A DNA stretch of 64,000 bases from Lysobacter enzymogenes (GCF_017355525.1 NZ_CP067395.1:4371001-4435000), one strand, 5' to 3'. Counted from the stretch's first letter, positions 45,574 through 54,585 are shown. Made by a program: numbers and translations. Notes: generated by a model from the sequence alone, not told the origin.

Positions 45574-48500
45574 TTACGAATAAGCGGCGACCAGCGGCGC
45601 GGCTGCGGGCAGCGCCGTCGGCAACGGATCCAGCCGCGCCGGCTGCGTGCTCGCGCCGAACAGGCGCTCGCGCAGCACCCGGCCGATGTGCGCGGCCGCG
45701 CGCGGCTCCAGCATGGTCTGGTGATGGCAGTCGATCTCGTGCACGTCGAAGTGGCCGGCCACGTGCGCCTGCCAGGCATTGGCGCGGTAGTGCAGCAGGC
45801 CGTCGAGGTCGACGCGCTCCTTGCGCTTGGCGTCGAAGAACAGCACGTCGGCGTCGATGCGCTCGGGCACGTAGCGGCGCGCCAGGGTCAGGTTGTTGCG
45901 GGTGACCGCGGCGACGTGCTCGATCAGCTTGGCGTCGTCCTTCAGCACCTGCTGCACCAGCGGATTGGAGAACACCTCGTATTCCTGGCACAGCAGCTCG
46001 GTCAGCGCGCGCATGTCCTGCGGCGCTTCGCGCAGGCGGTGGTGGAAGCCGAGGAACTTGAGCACGGCCTGGGCCTGCTGGGCTTCGTCGGGCTGCGCCG
46101 GCTCGGCGGCGAAGGGATAGGAATCCATCATCGCCAGCAGTTCGACCGTATCGCCTTCGCGCTGCAGCTGCGCCGCGACCGCGTGGCCGATCAGCCCGCC
46201 GAGCGACCAGCCGAGCAAGCGGTACGGGCCCTGCGGCTGGACCTTGCGCATCTGCGCGATGTAGTCGGCGGCGATCTCCTCGATGCTGCCGGGCAGCGCG
46301 CCGCCGCGCAGGCCGCGCGATTGCAGCGCGTACAGCGGCAGTTCCACCTGGCGCAGCATGCCGGCGAAGGCCCAGCCCACGCCGGTGACCGGGTGGATGC
46401 AGAACAGCGGGCGCTGTTGTGCGTCGCCGCGCTCGTGCGCGCCGCCGCGCAGCGCCAGCAGCGCGCCGAGCGGATCGTTGTCGCCGCCGCTGCGCTCCAG
46501 CGCCGCGGCCAGGCCGGCGATGGTCGAACCTTCGAACAGCGCGCCCATCGACAGCTCGGAACCGAAATGGCGCGGCAGCGCGGCGACCAGTTCGGCCGCG
46601 GTCAGCGAATCGCCGCCGAGTTCGAAGAAGTTGTCGTGGATGCCGACGCGTTCGAGCTTGAAGATCTGCTGCCAGATCGCCGCGAGCTTGCGCTCGGCCT
46701 CGGTGCGCGGCGCGACGTAGGCGCTGCGGCGGTCGCGCTCGGGCGGGCGCAGCGCCTTGCGGTCGAGCTTGCCGCTGGAGGTCATCGGCAGCGCCGCCAG
46801 TTCGATCCACGCCGCCGGCACCATGTAGTCGGGCAGGCGCGCGGCCAGCGCGCGGCGCAGCGCTTCGGGTTTGGCATCGGCGCCGGCGGCGGGCACCACG
46901 TACGCGGTCAGCAAGGCGTTGCCGGCGGCGTCGCGGTGCAGCGCGACCGCGGCCTCGGCGACTTCGGCGAAGCCGCGCAGCTGCGCTTCGATCTCGCCGA
47001 GTTCGACCCGGTGGCCGCGGATCTTGACCTGCTGGTCGGCGCGGCCGAGGTATTCGAGCACGCCGTCGTCGCGCCAGCGCGCCAGGTCGCCGGTGCGGTA
47101 GAGGCGGCCGCCGGGGCGGAACGGATCGGCGATGAAGCGCTCGGCGTTGAGTTCGTCGCGGTTGCGGTAGCCGCGCGCCACGCCTTGGCCGCCGATGTAC
47201 AGCTCGCCGGCGCTGCCGGTCGGCATCGGCCGGCCGGAGGCGTCGAGCACGTACACCTGGGTGTTCAGCAGCGGCCGGCCGATCGGCGGCGCCGCGCCGT
47301 TGCCGCCGGCCAGTTCTTCGGCGCGGATCTCCATCGCCGTCGACCACACCGTAGTTTCGGTCGGGCCGTACAGATTGGTCACCCGCGCGGCCTGGCGCAC
47401 CAACTGCTGGGCCAGTTCCGGCTGCAGGGCTTCGCCGCCGATCAGCGCGTGCACGCGCTGCAGGCGCGCGTCCGAGTTGGCCAGCAGCATCCGCCACAGC
47501 GACGGCGTGGCCTGCATGACGTCGATGCGCTCGTCCTCGATCAGCCGCGCCAGCGCCAGCGGATTGCGCGCGATCTCGGTGGTGGTCAGCACCGCCGCGG
47601 CGCCGACCGTCAGCGGCAGGAACAGCTCCAGGCCGGCGATGTCGAAGGTGATCGTGGTCTGGGCGAGGTAGCGCTGCTGCGGCGTGGGCGCGAGCTCGCG
47701 CTGCATCGCCTGGAGGAAATTCCAAAAGCTGCGCTGGCCGACTTCGACGCCCTTGGGCACGCCGGTCGAACCGGAGGTGTAGATCACGTAGGCCAGATGC
47801 TCGCCGCCGACGCGCGGCAGGGGCGGCGCGGCTTCGGCGTCGTAGCGCTCGTCCTGGGCGTGGGCGAACAGCAGCGGCAGGCCGCGGCCGGCGAAGGCGT
47901 CGGCGAACGCCGGCGTGGTCAGCAGCAGGCTCGGCGCGGCGTCGTCGAGGGTCAGGGCGATGCGCTGCATCGGCGCTTCCGGGTCCAGCGGCAGGTAGGC
48001 CGCGCCGGCCTTCCACACCGCCAGCAGCGCCGCCGGCAGCACTTCGTCGCGCGGCAAGGCGATGGCGACGGTGTCGCCGCTGCGCACGCCGCGCGCGAGC
48101 AGGCGCTGGGCCAGACGCGTGCTGGATTCGTCGAGTTCGCGATAGCTCAGGCGGGTGTTTCCGGCGATCACCGCGACCGCATCGGGCGTGCTTTGCGCCT
48201 GACGCTGGAACTGCGCCAGCGCGGTGCTGTCCTCCAGCGCCGCGTCGGTGGCGTTCCACTGCGACAGCAGCCGCGCGCGCTCGTCGTCGCCGAGCACGTC
48301 GATCTCGCCCAGGGCGATGTCGGGACGTTCGAGCACCTGTTCGATCAGGCGCATCAACCGGCGCTTGTGTTCGTCGAGCTCCGCGGCCGGGTACAAGGTC
48401 GGATTGGCGTCGAAGTCGAAGCTCAGGCCCTGGCCGTCGAGGCGGTCGAACACGAACACGGTCAGGTCTTCGGCGGTGCCGTTGTGCAGGTTGCGCGCGC

Positions 48501-49596
48501 TGCCGCGATGGCCGAGGAAGTTGTTGTAGTCGTACGGCTCGATGTTGATGCCGAGCCAGGCCATGTGCTGGTCGGGGTTGACCAGGCCCAGGTCGCGGCG
48601 CAACTCCTCGAAGCGGTACTGCTGATGGCGCAGCGCCGACTTGACCGTGCGCGAGGTCTGCTGGAACAGCTCGCTCATGCTCATGTCCGCGCGCATCTGC
48701 AGGCGGATCGCGACGACGTTGGCGACCATGCCGGGAGTGCTGCGCAGGGCGTGGCTGGAGCGGCCGGTGACCGGCATGCCGAACACCAGGTCGTGCGCGC
48801 CGCTGGCGCGGTGGTAGTAGGCGGCGATCAGCGCGATCAGCACCTGCGGCAGGCTGACCCCGTTGTCGCGGGCGATCTCGGCCAGGCGCTCGCGACCGGC
48901 CTCGGGCACGTGGCCGCTGGCGCGGCGCAGGCCGCCGTTGTTGCGCACGCGCCGGCGCGCCAGGGTCACCGCTTCGGGCAGGTCGGCGAGTTGTTCCAGC
49001 CAGTACTCGCGGTCGCGGCGGTAGCGGTCGGAATCGCGGTACGCGGCTTCGGCCTCGATCAGCGAAGCCAGGCTGCCGTAGCTGCTCGGCTCGGGTTCGA
49101 CGCCGTCGCGGTAGGCGCAGTACAGCTCGTTGAGGCGCTTGGCCGCCATGCCGCCGCTGTAGCCGTCGTAGACGGTGTGGTGCGCGCGCTGGTACCAGCA
49201 ATACAGATCGTCGGCGAACTTGAAGATCGCGCCGACCCACAGCGGGTCGTGGGCCATGTCGACCGGACGGTTGATCTCGGCCTGCATCCACGCGTCGGCG
49301 GCGGCGCGCGGGTCGGGCTCGCCGCTGAAATCGATGTAGGGCGTGTCGAACTCGTAGCGCTCGCGCACGATCTGGTACGGCAGGCCGTTGTGCTCGACGA
49401 TGCGCGCGCGCACGGCTTCGGCCTCGTCGGCGAACTGACGCAGCGCGCGCTGGAACAGCGCCGGCTCGACCGGTCCGTGGATCTCCACCGCCTCGGCGAT
49501 GTTCAAGGTCGCTTCGGCCGAGGCGAGCTTTTGCCCGACCCACAATCCGCGCTGGGCGGTGGTGAGCGGCAAACCGGGTGCAGGCAGTTCGTTCAT
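45574..49596 (-). CDS. Single-module NRPS (C-A-PCP-TE), EntF-like, predicted glycine-activating
   Basis: The protein has 1340 residues. Condensation domain at about 8-430, with intact HHTVYDG (139-145). Adenylation domain at 455-950: A3 YTSGSTGVPKG, A5 NLYGPTETT, A7 YRTGDLAR, A10 SSGKLDRKAL. PCP at about 965-1035 (FFELGGDSLTA, Ser997). Type I thioesterase at 1060-1335 (GWSLGG with Ser1131; His in CHHQTML). Reading the specificity pocket by alignment to GrsA gives D652 I653 L656 Q695 L718 G720 L742 V750 W751 K943. DILQLGLVWK is one residue from the classic glycine code. The N-terminal C domain means a donor carrier protein or acyl donor must come from elsewhere; none is nearby, nor is an MbtH gene. 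It leads an operon with the glycosyltransferase. Confidence 0.95.
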   Translation of the reverse strand: MNELPAPGLPLTTAQRGLWVGQKLASAEATLNIAEAVEIHGPVEPALFQRALRQFADEAEAVRARIVEHNGLPYQIVRERYEFDTPYIDFSGEPDPRAAADAWMQAEINRPVDMAHDPLWVGAIFKFADDLYCWYQRAHHTVYDGYSGGMAAKRLNELYCAYRDGVEPEPSSYGSLASLIEAEAAYRDSDRYRRDREYWLEQLADLPEAVTLARRRVRNNGGLRRASGHVPEAGRERLAEIARDNGVSLPQVLIALIAAYYHRASGAHDLVFGMPVTGRSSHALRSTPGMVANVVAIRLQMRADMSMSELFQQTSRTVKSALRHQQYRFEELRRDLGLVNPDQHMAWLGINIEPYDYNNFLGHRGSARNLHNGTAEDLTVFVFDRLDGQGLSFDFDANPTLYPAAELDEHKRRLMRLIEQVLERPDIALGEIDVLGDDERARLLSQWNATDAALEDSTALAQFQRQAQSTPDAVAVIAGNTRLSYRELDESSTRLAQRLLARGVRSGDTVAIALPRDEVLPAALLAVWKAGAAYLPLDPEAPMQRIALTLDDAAPSLLLTTPAFADAFAGRGLPLLFAHAQDERYDAEAAPPLPRVGGEHLAYVIYTSGSTGVPKGVEVGQRSFWNFLQAMQRELAPTPQQRYLAQTTITFDIAGLELFLPLTVGAAAVLTTTEIARNPLALARLIEDERIDVMQATPSLWRMLLANSDARLQRVHALIGGEALQPELAQQLVRQAARVTNLYGPTETTVWSTAMEIRAEELAGGNGAAPPIGRPLLNTQVYVLDASGRPMPTGSAGELYIGGQGVARGYRNRDELNAERFIADPFRPGGRLYRTGDLARWRDDGVLEYLGRADQQVKIRGHRVELGEIEAQLRGFAEVAEAAVALHRDAAGNALLTAYVVPAAGADAKPEALRRALAARLPDYMVPAAWIELAALPMTSSGKLDRKALRPPERDRRSAYVAPRTEAERKLAAIWQQIFKLERVGIHDNFFELGGDSLTAAELVAALPRHFGSELSMGALFEGSTIAGLAAALERSGGDNDPLGALLALRGGAHERGDAQQRPLFCIHPVTGVGWAFAGMLRQVELPLYALQSRGLRGGALPGSIEEIAADYIAQMRKVQPQGPYRLLGWSLGGLIGHAVAAQLQREGDTVELLAMMDSYPFAAEPAQPDEAQQAQAVLKFLGFHHRLREAPQDMRALTELLCQEYEVFSNPLVQQVLKDDAKLIEHVAAVTRNNLTLARRYVPERIDADVLFFDAKRKERVDLDGLLHYRANAWQAHVAGHFDVHEIDCHHQTMLEPRAAAHIGRVLRERLFGASTQPARLDPLPTALPAAAPLVAAYS

Positions 49597-49697
49597 GGCG
49601 CTTTCCTTGAAGCCGGCGCCGGAACGCGCGCCGCCGCCGGCCGGCGGACGCGGTGTCCGTCGGCGCGCCGTAACGAATGCGCGCGAGCCTGCGGCCG

Positions 49698-49714
49698 ACT
49701 CGTTTCTTACGAGT
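49698..49714. promoter_or_regulatory. Inverted repeat in the NRPS leader
   Basis: ACTCGT-TTCTT-ACGAGT, a perfect 6-5-6 palindrome about 100 bp before the NRPS start codon and just downstream of the most A+T-rich part of the region. The position fits an operator, for instance for the TetR-like protein encoded divergently. Confidence 0.5.
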
Positions 49715-50410
49715 GGCCCCCTCTCCGTGTGTATAGCGAATCCAAAAGTACCAACATGGCCGCGGCGCAGCGCGCCAGGGCAGGGCCTCTATCCGTATCC
49801 ATCCGGCGCGAGCGGCGGACAGTGGGCCTTAGTTCTTATCGATGCAGCAAAAGGGGGGAAGGTCCGGGCGATGCCCGCGCCTTGCCGTGGAGGTCAGGGC
49901 GCGATCGCATCGGAAGGCGACGCTGCGCGGATGCGCCGTGCGGCGCCTTCGGAATCAATATCCCCGAGCGCTCAAGTCATGTCCATCAAGGCGGATGAGA
50001 GGCATATCACAAGTCGAGGATTTACGAAGACGGCGGTGAGAGACTTATCACAAGACGGATATGTGAAGGTTTTTGTGCAGCGAGACTTGCGCCTTCGAAG
50101 AATTTCGAAACGCGATATTTCCCCTGAAAAAAGCCTATTTCGCACGCTATCGCATCCTCGCGTTGAATCACGCGCGAGTTGTGATCCAGACCGATTCGTT
50201 TCCGCTTAACGCAGACGTTTTTCGCCGTTGTCGAACGATTGGTTCGCATGCGGATGTCGATCGAGGTCGCAAGCGCGGGTGAGGATTGGTGAAAATTTAT
50301 CCAGCGCGGAAAATCCGCGCGCCGGGTCCGCAAACTCCGGTGCGCGCCCCCGGCTTGTGACAGCCCGGCGACAGCAACGGGCCGCGCGCCGCGTCCGCGG
50401 ATGCGCTATG

Positions 50411-50427
50411 ATGAGAATCGTTCTCAT
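50411..50427 (+). promoter_or_regulatory. Fur-box-like palindrome upstream of the TetR-like gene
   Basis: ATGAGAA-TCG-TTCTCAT matches the gammaproteobacterial Fur site in its 7-1-7 form (TGAGAAT-C-GTTCTCA against TGATAAT-N-ATTATCA). It ends 15 bp before the ATG, so bound Fur would block transcription or early elongation under iron-replete conditions. Confidence 0.72.
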
Positions 50428-50442
50428 TTGTAGGCGACGCCC

Positions 50443-51111
50443 ATGACCTTCCCTCTCCCCGCGATCGCGGGCGACGCCGGCGCGCGCGAAGCGGCCGCGG
50501 CGTCGGCGTTCCTGGCCCTGCCGCCGGACCCGGCGCTGGACGCGGCCGCGCGCCTGGTCGCGGTCTACGGCAGCGGCGCGCTGCGGCTGCGACGCATCGC
50601 CGCGGCGGCGGCGCTGGAAGAAGCCGGCCTGCGCGCGCGCTTCGGCAACGACCGCGGCCTGCGCACGGCGCTGGAGCAGCGCTTCGCCGAAGGCTTCGTC
50701 GCGCGCGTGCGCCTGGCGCTGGACCGCTGCCGCGACGGCGACTGGAGCGGCCGCCTGCGCGCCTGGGTGGCCACCGCGGTGACCGCCTACCTGGAACAGG
50801 TGGCCCTGCACGACGCGCTGTTCCACGACGCCAGCGCCAACGCCAACGGCTACGACCGTCAGGCCTGGCAGGACCATCCGGTGATGGACCAGTTGGTGGA
50901 ACTGCTCGAAGGCGGCATCGCCGCGCGGGTCTGGGCGGCGCCGGACCCGCGCATGACCGCGGTGATCTTCTTCAGCGCCATGCACGGCGCGGTCGACCGC
51001 GCCATCGCCTGCGGCGACGCGCAGGCGCGGCCGGACGAAACCCGGCATCGCCTGGTCCAGACCCTGGTCGGCCATTTCGAACGCAACGTGCAGTGGTGGT
51101 CGACGTTCTGA
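50443..51111 (+). CDS. TetR-like regulator, iron-regulated by position
   Basis: The 222-residue all-helical protein resembles TetR regulators: an N-terminal HTH-like segment (DAAARLVAVYGSGALRLRRIAAAAALEEAGLRARFGNDRGLRTALEQRF, about 25-80) and a ligand/dimer domain (LRAWVATAVTAYLEQVALHD, DQLVELLEGGIAARVWAAPDPRMTAVIFFSAMHGAVDRAI). The HTH is degenerate: the turn helix usually reading GVSxxTLYxHF is AALEEAGLRARF, so DNA binding is plausible but not certain. It sits behind a Fur-box-like site and is divergent from the NRPS operon, making it a candidate link between iron status and that cluster. Confidence 0.78.
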   Translation: MTFPLPAIAGDAGAREAAAASAFLALPPDPALDAAARLVAVYGSGALRLRRIAAAAALEEAGLRARFGNDRGLRTALEQRFAEGFVARVRLALDRCRDGDWSGRLRAWVATAVTAYLEQVALHDALFHDASANANGYDRQAWQDHPVMDQLVELLEGGIAARVWAAPDPRMTAVIFFSAMHGAVDRAIACGDAQARPDETRHRLVQTLVGHFERNVQWWSTF

Positions 51112-51141
51112 GGCCGACGGCGGCACGAAGCCGCCCGGCGC

Positions 51142-51588
51142 TCAGGCCGCGTTCGAGCGCAGCAGCCGCGCCACCGCCGCGCGCAGGTCGAGATCGATCG
51201 CGTCCCACACCGCGTCGCCGCCGATCGAGCGCGCCTCGCGCAAGGCCTCCAGCGCCGCCTCGCGCCGGCCCAGGCGCAACTGCGCCTGGCCCAGCAGCAA
51301 CGTCGCCAGCGGCGCGTGGTTCTGCCGGCTCCACTCCAGCGCCGCGCGCGCGGCGAGGATGCAGCCGCTGTAGTCGCCGAGCCGGTACAGCGCTTCGGCC
51401 GCGCCGCTGCTGAGCCAGTGGCGGATGTCGTCGCCGTCGAGGCCGGCGTCGGCCAGGGCGATCGCGCGCGCCCAGTGCTTGGCGGCCTGGCGGTGTTCGC
51501 CGTTGGTTTGATGGGCGATGGCCTGGTTGGCCAGGTCGAGTACCCGCGACTCGAGGTCGTCGGGCAGGGCGTTCATATCCGTATGCAT
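51142..51588 (-). CDS. TPR-like helical protein
   Basis: The 148-residue soluble protein is built of helix pairs with TPR-like spacing: LANQAIAHQTNGEHRQAAKHWARAIALAD, WLSSGAAEALYRLGDYSGCILAARAALEW and TLLLGQAQLRLGRREAALEALREAR. It probably mediates protein contacts; the partner is unknown. A second ATG at 51576 (MNALPDD) is an alternative start. It is convergent with the TetR-like gene and lies upstream of the histidine kinase gene on the same strand, but 110 bp beyond the kinase's end. Confidence 0.75.
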   Translation of the reverse strand: MHTDMNALPDDLESRVLDLANQAIAHQTNGEHRQAAKHWARAIALADAGLDGDDIRHWLSSGAAEALYRLGDYSGCILAARAALEWSRQNHAPLATLLLGQAQLRLGRREAALEALREARSIGGDAVWDAIDLDLRAAVARLLRSNAA

Positions 51589-51698
51589 CGAAGGGTTCCG
51601 ATCCTGGAGCCGGTCTCAATGTGAACGAGCGTGCTTGCAAGTCCATGCGTAAAAGCGCCGCCCGCGCTGTTGCCAACGCGGTGCGGGGCGAAAAGGGG

Positions 51699-53063
51699 TC
51701 ATTGCAGGTGGAAGGGGCGCTCCTGTGCGTCGTTGTCGGCGCCGGCCGGCGCGGGATCGCCTTCGGGCCACAGCCGCGGCTGCCGCGGCAGCCGGGCGAC
51801 GAAGCGCGCGCCGCCCAGCGGCGAGGGCTCGACGTGGATCGAGCCGCCGTGGCGGTCGATCACCTGGCGCACGATGCTCAGGCCCAGGCCGTAGCCGCCG
51901 GTGGCGCGGTCGCGGCTGCGGTCGAGGCGGTAGAAGGGTTCGAACACGCGGCGCCGGTCTTCGGCCGGAATGCCGACGCCGTCGTCCTCGACGATCAGCA
52001 GCCAGTCCTCGCCGGCCGGCTCGGCGGCGACGCGGATCGCGCTGTCGGCGTAGCGCACCGCGTTGCGCATCAGGTTGGAGAACGCGCGGCGCAGGCTGCG
52101 CGGCTCCACCGCGACCTCGTCGAGTTCCGGCGAGATCGCCCATTCGATCTGGGTCGTGCGCACGCGCAGTTCCTCGGCCGACACGCCGGTGGAGGCGCGC
52201 AGGAAGCCGGCCAGCTGCACCGGCTCCAGGCTCGGGCGCGGGCCGCTGCGTTCGAGCATGCCCAGGGTCAGCAGTTCGCCGACCAGCAGGTCGAGCTCCT
52301 CCACGTCGCAGCGCAGCGCGTGCACGCGGGCGCGCGCGACCCGGTCGTCGAGGGTGTCGGCGAGGTTGGCCAGGCCGAACTCCAGCCGGGTGATCGGCGT
52401 GCGCAGCTCGTGCGAGGCGGCGTTGACCATGTCGCGCTGGGACTGGATCAGGCGGCCGATCTGGTCGGCCATGTTGTTGAAGTAGGCGGCCAGCTGGCGG
52501 ATCGAGGAGCCGCCGCGCAGGCGCGCGCGCGCGCCGAGGTCGCCGTCGCCGAACTGCGCGGCGGTCACGCGCAGGCGCTCCAGGTCGCGCCAGTGCGGTT
52601 GCAGCCACATCATCAGGCCGAGCAGCACCATCGCGAACACGGTCAGGTAAGCGACGTAGCGGATCGGAAAGTCGTTCTCGGTGTAGACGATCTGCACCGT
52701 CTCGCCGCCGGGCAGGCGCAGGAACAGATGGTGGCGCTCGTTGCCGACGTGGTCGCTGGCGCTGCCGAGCCGGGCCAGCTCGGCGCGGGCGCGCGCCGGC
52801 AGCGCCGCCAGCTCCTGCGCCTCGACCCGGCTGTAGCGTTCGGGCGTGCGCCGGTTGAGTTCGCCCAGGCGGCGCTCGAGTTCGGCGCCGCGGGCGTCGC
52901 CCAGGCGCTCGCGCAGCAGGGTCAGTTCGCCGACGAACTCATGCCGCACCGAGGCGGAGTACTGGTCCGGGAACAGGTAGGGGAACACCTGCTGCACCAT
53001 CAGGATCGAGCACAACAGCAGCCCGGCCACGGTCAGGTACAACCGAACCAGCATCGAGAGCAT
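51699..53063 (-). CDS. Sensor histidine kinase (RstB-like)
   Basis: The 454-residue kinase has TM1 at about 8-28 (LYLTVAGLLLCSILMVQQVF), a periplasmic region of ~105 residues and TM2 at about 136-157 (YLTVFAMVLLGLMMWL). A HAMP domain follows (LRVTAAQFGDGDLGARARL). The H-box is MVNAASHELRTPITRLEFGL. The ATPase shows NLMRNAVRYAD, VEDDGVGIP and GGYGLGLSIVRQVIDRHGG. Its ATG follows the response regulator's stop codon without a gap. The domain layout (short RstB-like sensor, RLEF after the H-box) suggests the RstAB group; the signal is unknown. Confidence 0.93.
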   Translation of the reverse strand: MLSMLVRLYLTVAGLLLCSILMVQQVFPYLFPDQYSASVRHEFVGELTLLRERLGDARGAELERRLGELNRRTPERYSRVEAQELAALPARARAELARLGSASDHVGNERHHLFLRLPGGETVQIVYTENDFPIRYVAYLTVFAMVLLGLMMWLQPHWRDLERLRVTAAQFGDGDLGARARLRGGSSIRQLAAYFNNMADQIGRLIQSQRDMVNAASHELRTPITRLEFGLANLADTLDDRVARARVHALRCDVEELDLLVGELLTLGMLERSGPRPSLEPVQLAGFLRASTGVSAEELRVRTTQIEWAISPELDEVAVEPRSLRRAFSNLMRNAVRYADSAIRVAAEPAGEDWLLIVEDDGVGIPAEDRRRVFEPFYRLDRSRDRATGGYGLGLSIVRQVIDRHGGSIHVEPSPLGGARFVARLPRQPRLWPEGDPAPAGADNDAQERPFHLQ

Positions 53064-53762
53064 TCAGTCCTCCCAGGCGATCGGGCTGAACAAATAGCCC
53101 CGTCCCCATACGGTCTTGATCTTGCGCGGCTCGTGCGCGTCGTCGGCGAAGTGGCGGCGCAGGCGCGAGATGCTGACGTCGACGGTGCGGTCGACGCCGT
53201 CGAAGCCGATGCCGCGCCAGCGCCGCAGCAACTCGTCGCGGCTGAGCACGCGGCCGGCGGCCTGGGCCAGGATCACGAACAGGTTGTAGTCGGCGGTCTT
53301 CAGGTCGATCTCCTCGCCCTTCCAGCGCACCTGGCGCGCGGTGAGGTCGATCTGCAGCCCGCCGTAGCTGAGCACCGACGGCCCGGCCGCCTGCGGCTGC
53401 GCCTGGCTGCGGCGCAGCACCGCGCGCAGCCGCGCCAGCAGCAGGCGCGGTTCGACCGGCTTGAGCACGTAGTCGTCGGCGCCGACCTCCAGGCCGGTGA
53501 CCTGGTCGAACAGGTCCGCGCGCGCGGTCAGCATCACGATCGGCAGGCTCGACTGCTTGCGGATCTGCCGGCACACGTCGAAGCCGTCCATGCCGGGCAG
53601 CATGAGATCGAGCACGATCACGTCGGGCGGATCGTTCTCAATCGCGGCCAGCGCAAGGTCGCCGCGCAGCACCACCGATGTCTGGAAGTCGTAGCGTTGC
53701 AGGTACTCGGAGATCAGCCCGGCCAGACGGGCGTCGTCCTCGATCAGCAGGACTTTGTTCAT
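53064..53762 (-). CDS. OmpR-family response regulator (RstA-like)
   Basis: The 232-residue protein has a receiver (KVLLIEDDARLAGLISEYLQ; Asp in VIVLDLMLPGMDGFD; Lys in YVLKPVEPRLL) and a winged helix (LFVILAQAAGRVLSRDELLRRW, RTVDVSISRLRRHF, IKTVWGRGYLFSP). The start at 53762 begins the receiver; upstream in-frame codons are unlike the family. It is the first gene of the operon, directly abutting the kinase gene. Confidence 0.94.
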   Translation of the reverse strand: MNKVLLIEDDARLAGLISEYLQRYDFQTSVVLRGDLALAAIENDPPDVIVLDLMLPGMDGFDVCRQIRKQSSLPIVMLTARADLFDQVTGLEVGADDYVLKPVEPRLLLARLRAVLRRSQAQPQAAGPSVLSYGGLQIDLTARQVRWKGEEIDLKTADYNLFVILAQAAGRVLSRDELLRRWRGIGFDGVDRTVDVSISRLRRHFADDAHEPRKIKTVWGRGYLFSPIAWED

Positions 53763-54021
53763 GGCCACCTCATGCGAGCCGGCATGGTAGCGCCGGGGGG
53801 CGTGGGCCGTGGGGGCGATACAAATAAACACATCTGCCGTTGAGGCTAGCGTCAGCCGGGTTTGCGTGTGTGAACATGGGGTTCCGAAGGAGGGATGCGA
53901 TGCGCGGCGGGGCAAGGGATTCGATACGGCCAGGGCGCGCACGGTTGCAGGCCGGCCAAGGCGCGGCGGTCAGGGCGCAGCGCCGCGCGGTCGCGGACGG
54001 CGCGGCGCGGGAGCGCGCGCG

Positions 54022-54510
54022 ATGAGCGCGCCGGCCCGCCGCGACGGCGTCGCGCGCGGCGCGAGCGTCGCCGTCGCCGCCGCCTGGATCGCCGGTTCGG
54101 CGTATGTCGCCTGGGACCTGCACGTGCCCGGCGTCTGGGGCATTCCGCTGGCGGTCGCGGCGGCGTGCGCCGGCTGCCTGATCCTGGCGCTGTGGCCGCA
54201 GGCGCTTGCGGCGCGCGGCCTGCGCGTCTGCCTGTGGATCGCGCTGTTCTGCTTCGCGGTGGTGCCGCCGGTGTACACGCTGATCGCCGACGCCTTCAAC
54301 GCCTGGGACCCGAATCGCTTCATGTGCGGCGACGGCGACCGTCTGGTGCGTTGCCGGATGATCGGCATGGAAGTCTTCGTCGTGCCCCTGGTCGTGTTCG
54401 CGGCGGCCGTGGCGTGGCGGCTGAAATGGCGCGACGACGCGATCGAGACGGCCGCGACCGCGCTCGCGCTGCTGATCGCGCTGATCTGGCTGACGGCGGT
54501 GTCGCTGTGA
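54022..54510 (+). CDS. Integral membrane protein of unknown function
   Basis: The 162-residue protein has about five hydrophobic helices: ASVAVAAAWIAGSAYVAW, GIPLAVAAACAGCLILALWP, VCLWIALFCFAVVPPVYTLI, MEVFVVPLVVFAAAVAWRL and TAATALALLIALIWLTAVSL. A loop with DPNRFMCGDGDRLVRC contains two cysteines that could bridge or bind metal if periplasmic. I do not recognise a family. GGAG lies upstream of the ATG. The next gene starts 75 bp later on the same strand, but a role with it is not evident. Confidence 0.7.
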   Translation: MSAPARRDGVARGASVAVAAAWIAGSAYVAWDLHVPGVWGIPLAVAAACAGCLILALWPQALAARGLRVCLWIALFCFAVVPPVYTLIADAFNAWDPNRFMCGDGDRLVRCRMIGMEVFVVPLVVFAAAVAWRLKWRDDAIETAATALALLIALIWLTAVSL

Positions 54511-54585
54511 ACCCGCCCGGATGAACAGGCAACTTGACGGTTGCGCTTTGACGGCGCAGGCTGAAATGCACCCAGGAGGTTGCCC

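Larger units (their letters stand above)
49597..50442. other. Long divergent region between NRPS and TetR-like genes
   Basis: About 850 bp without a supportable gene. It holds the inverted repeat ACTCGT-N5-ACGAGT (49698-49714) in the NRPS leader and an A+T-richer patch at 49735-49760. A wider low-G+C segment spans 50000-50290 (for example TTTCCCCTGAAAAAAGCCTA), and the Fur-box-like site is at 50411. The low-G+C segment looks unlike the rest of the window and may be regulatory or a remnant of foreign DNA. Confidence 0.55.

Noticed and set aside
45436..49998. A 1520-codon open frame on the + strand opposite the NRPS gene.
   Set aside because: It is antisense to an NRPS with all core motifs. 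The His/Arg/Gln/Val-rich composition and absence of any domain are what very high G+C coding DNA gives on its complementary strand.
49499..50209. A 236-codon + strand frame across the NRPS start and its leader.
   Set aside because: It overlaps the NRPS N-terminus antisense, has no domain and covers clear regulatory sequence.
50022..50333. A 103-codon - strand frame in the low-G+C segment before the TetR-like gene.
   Set aside because: No good ribosome binding site, no domain, and unconvincing codon usage.
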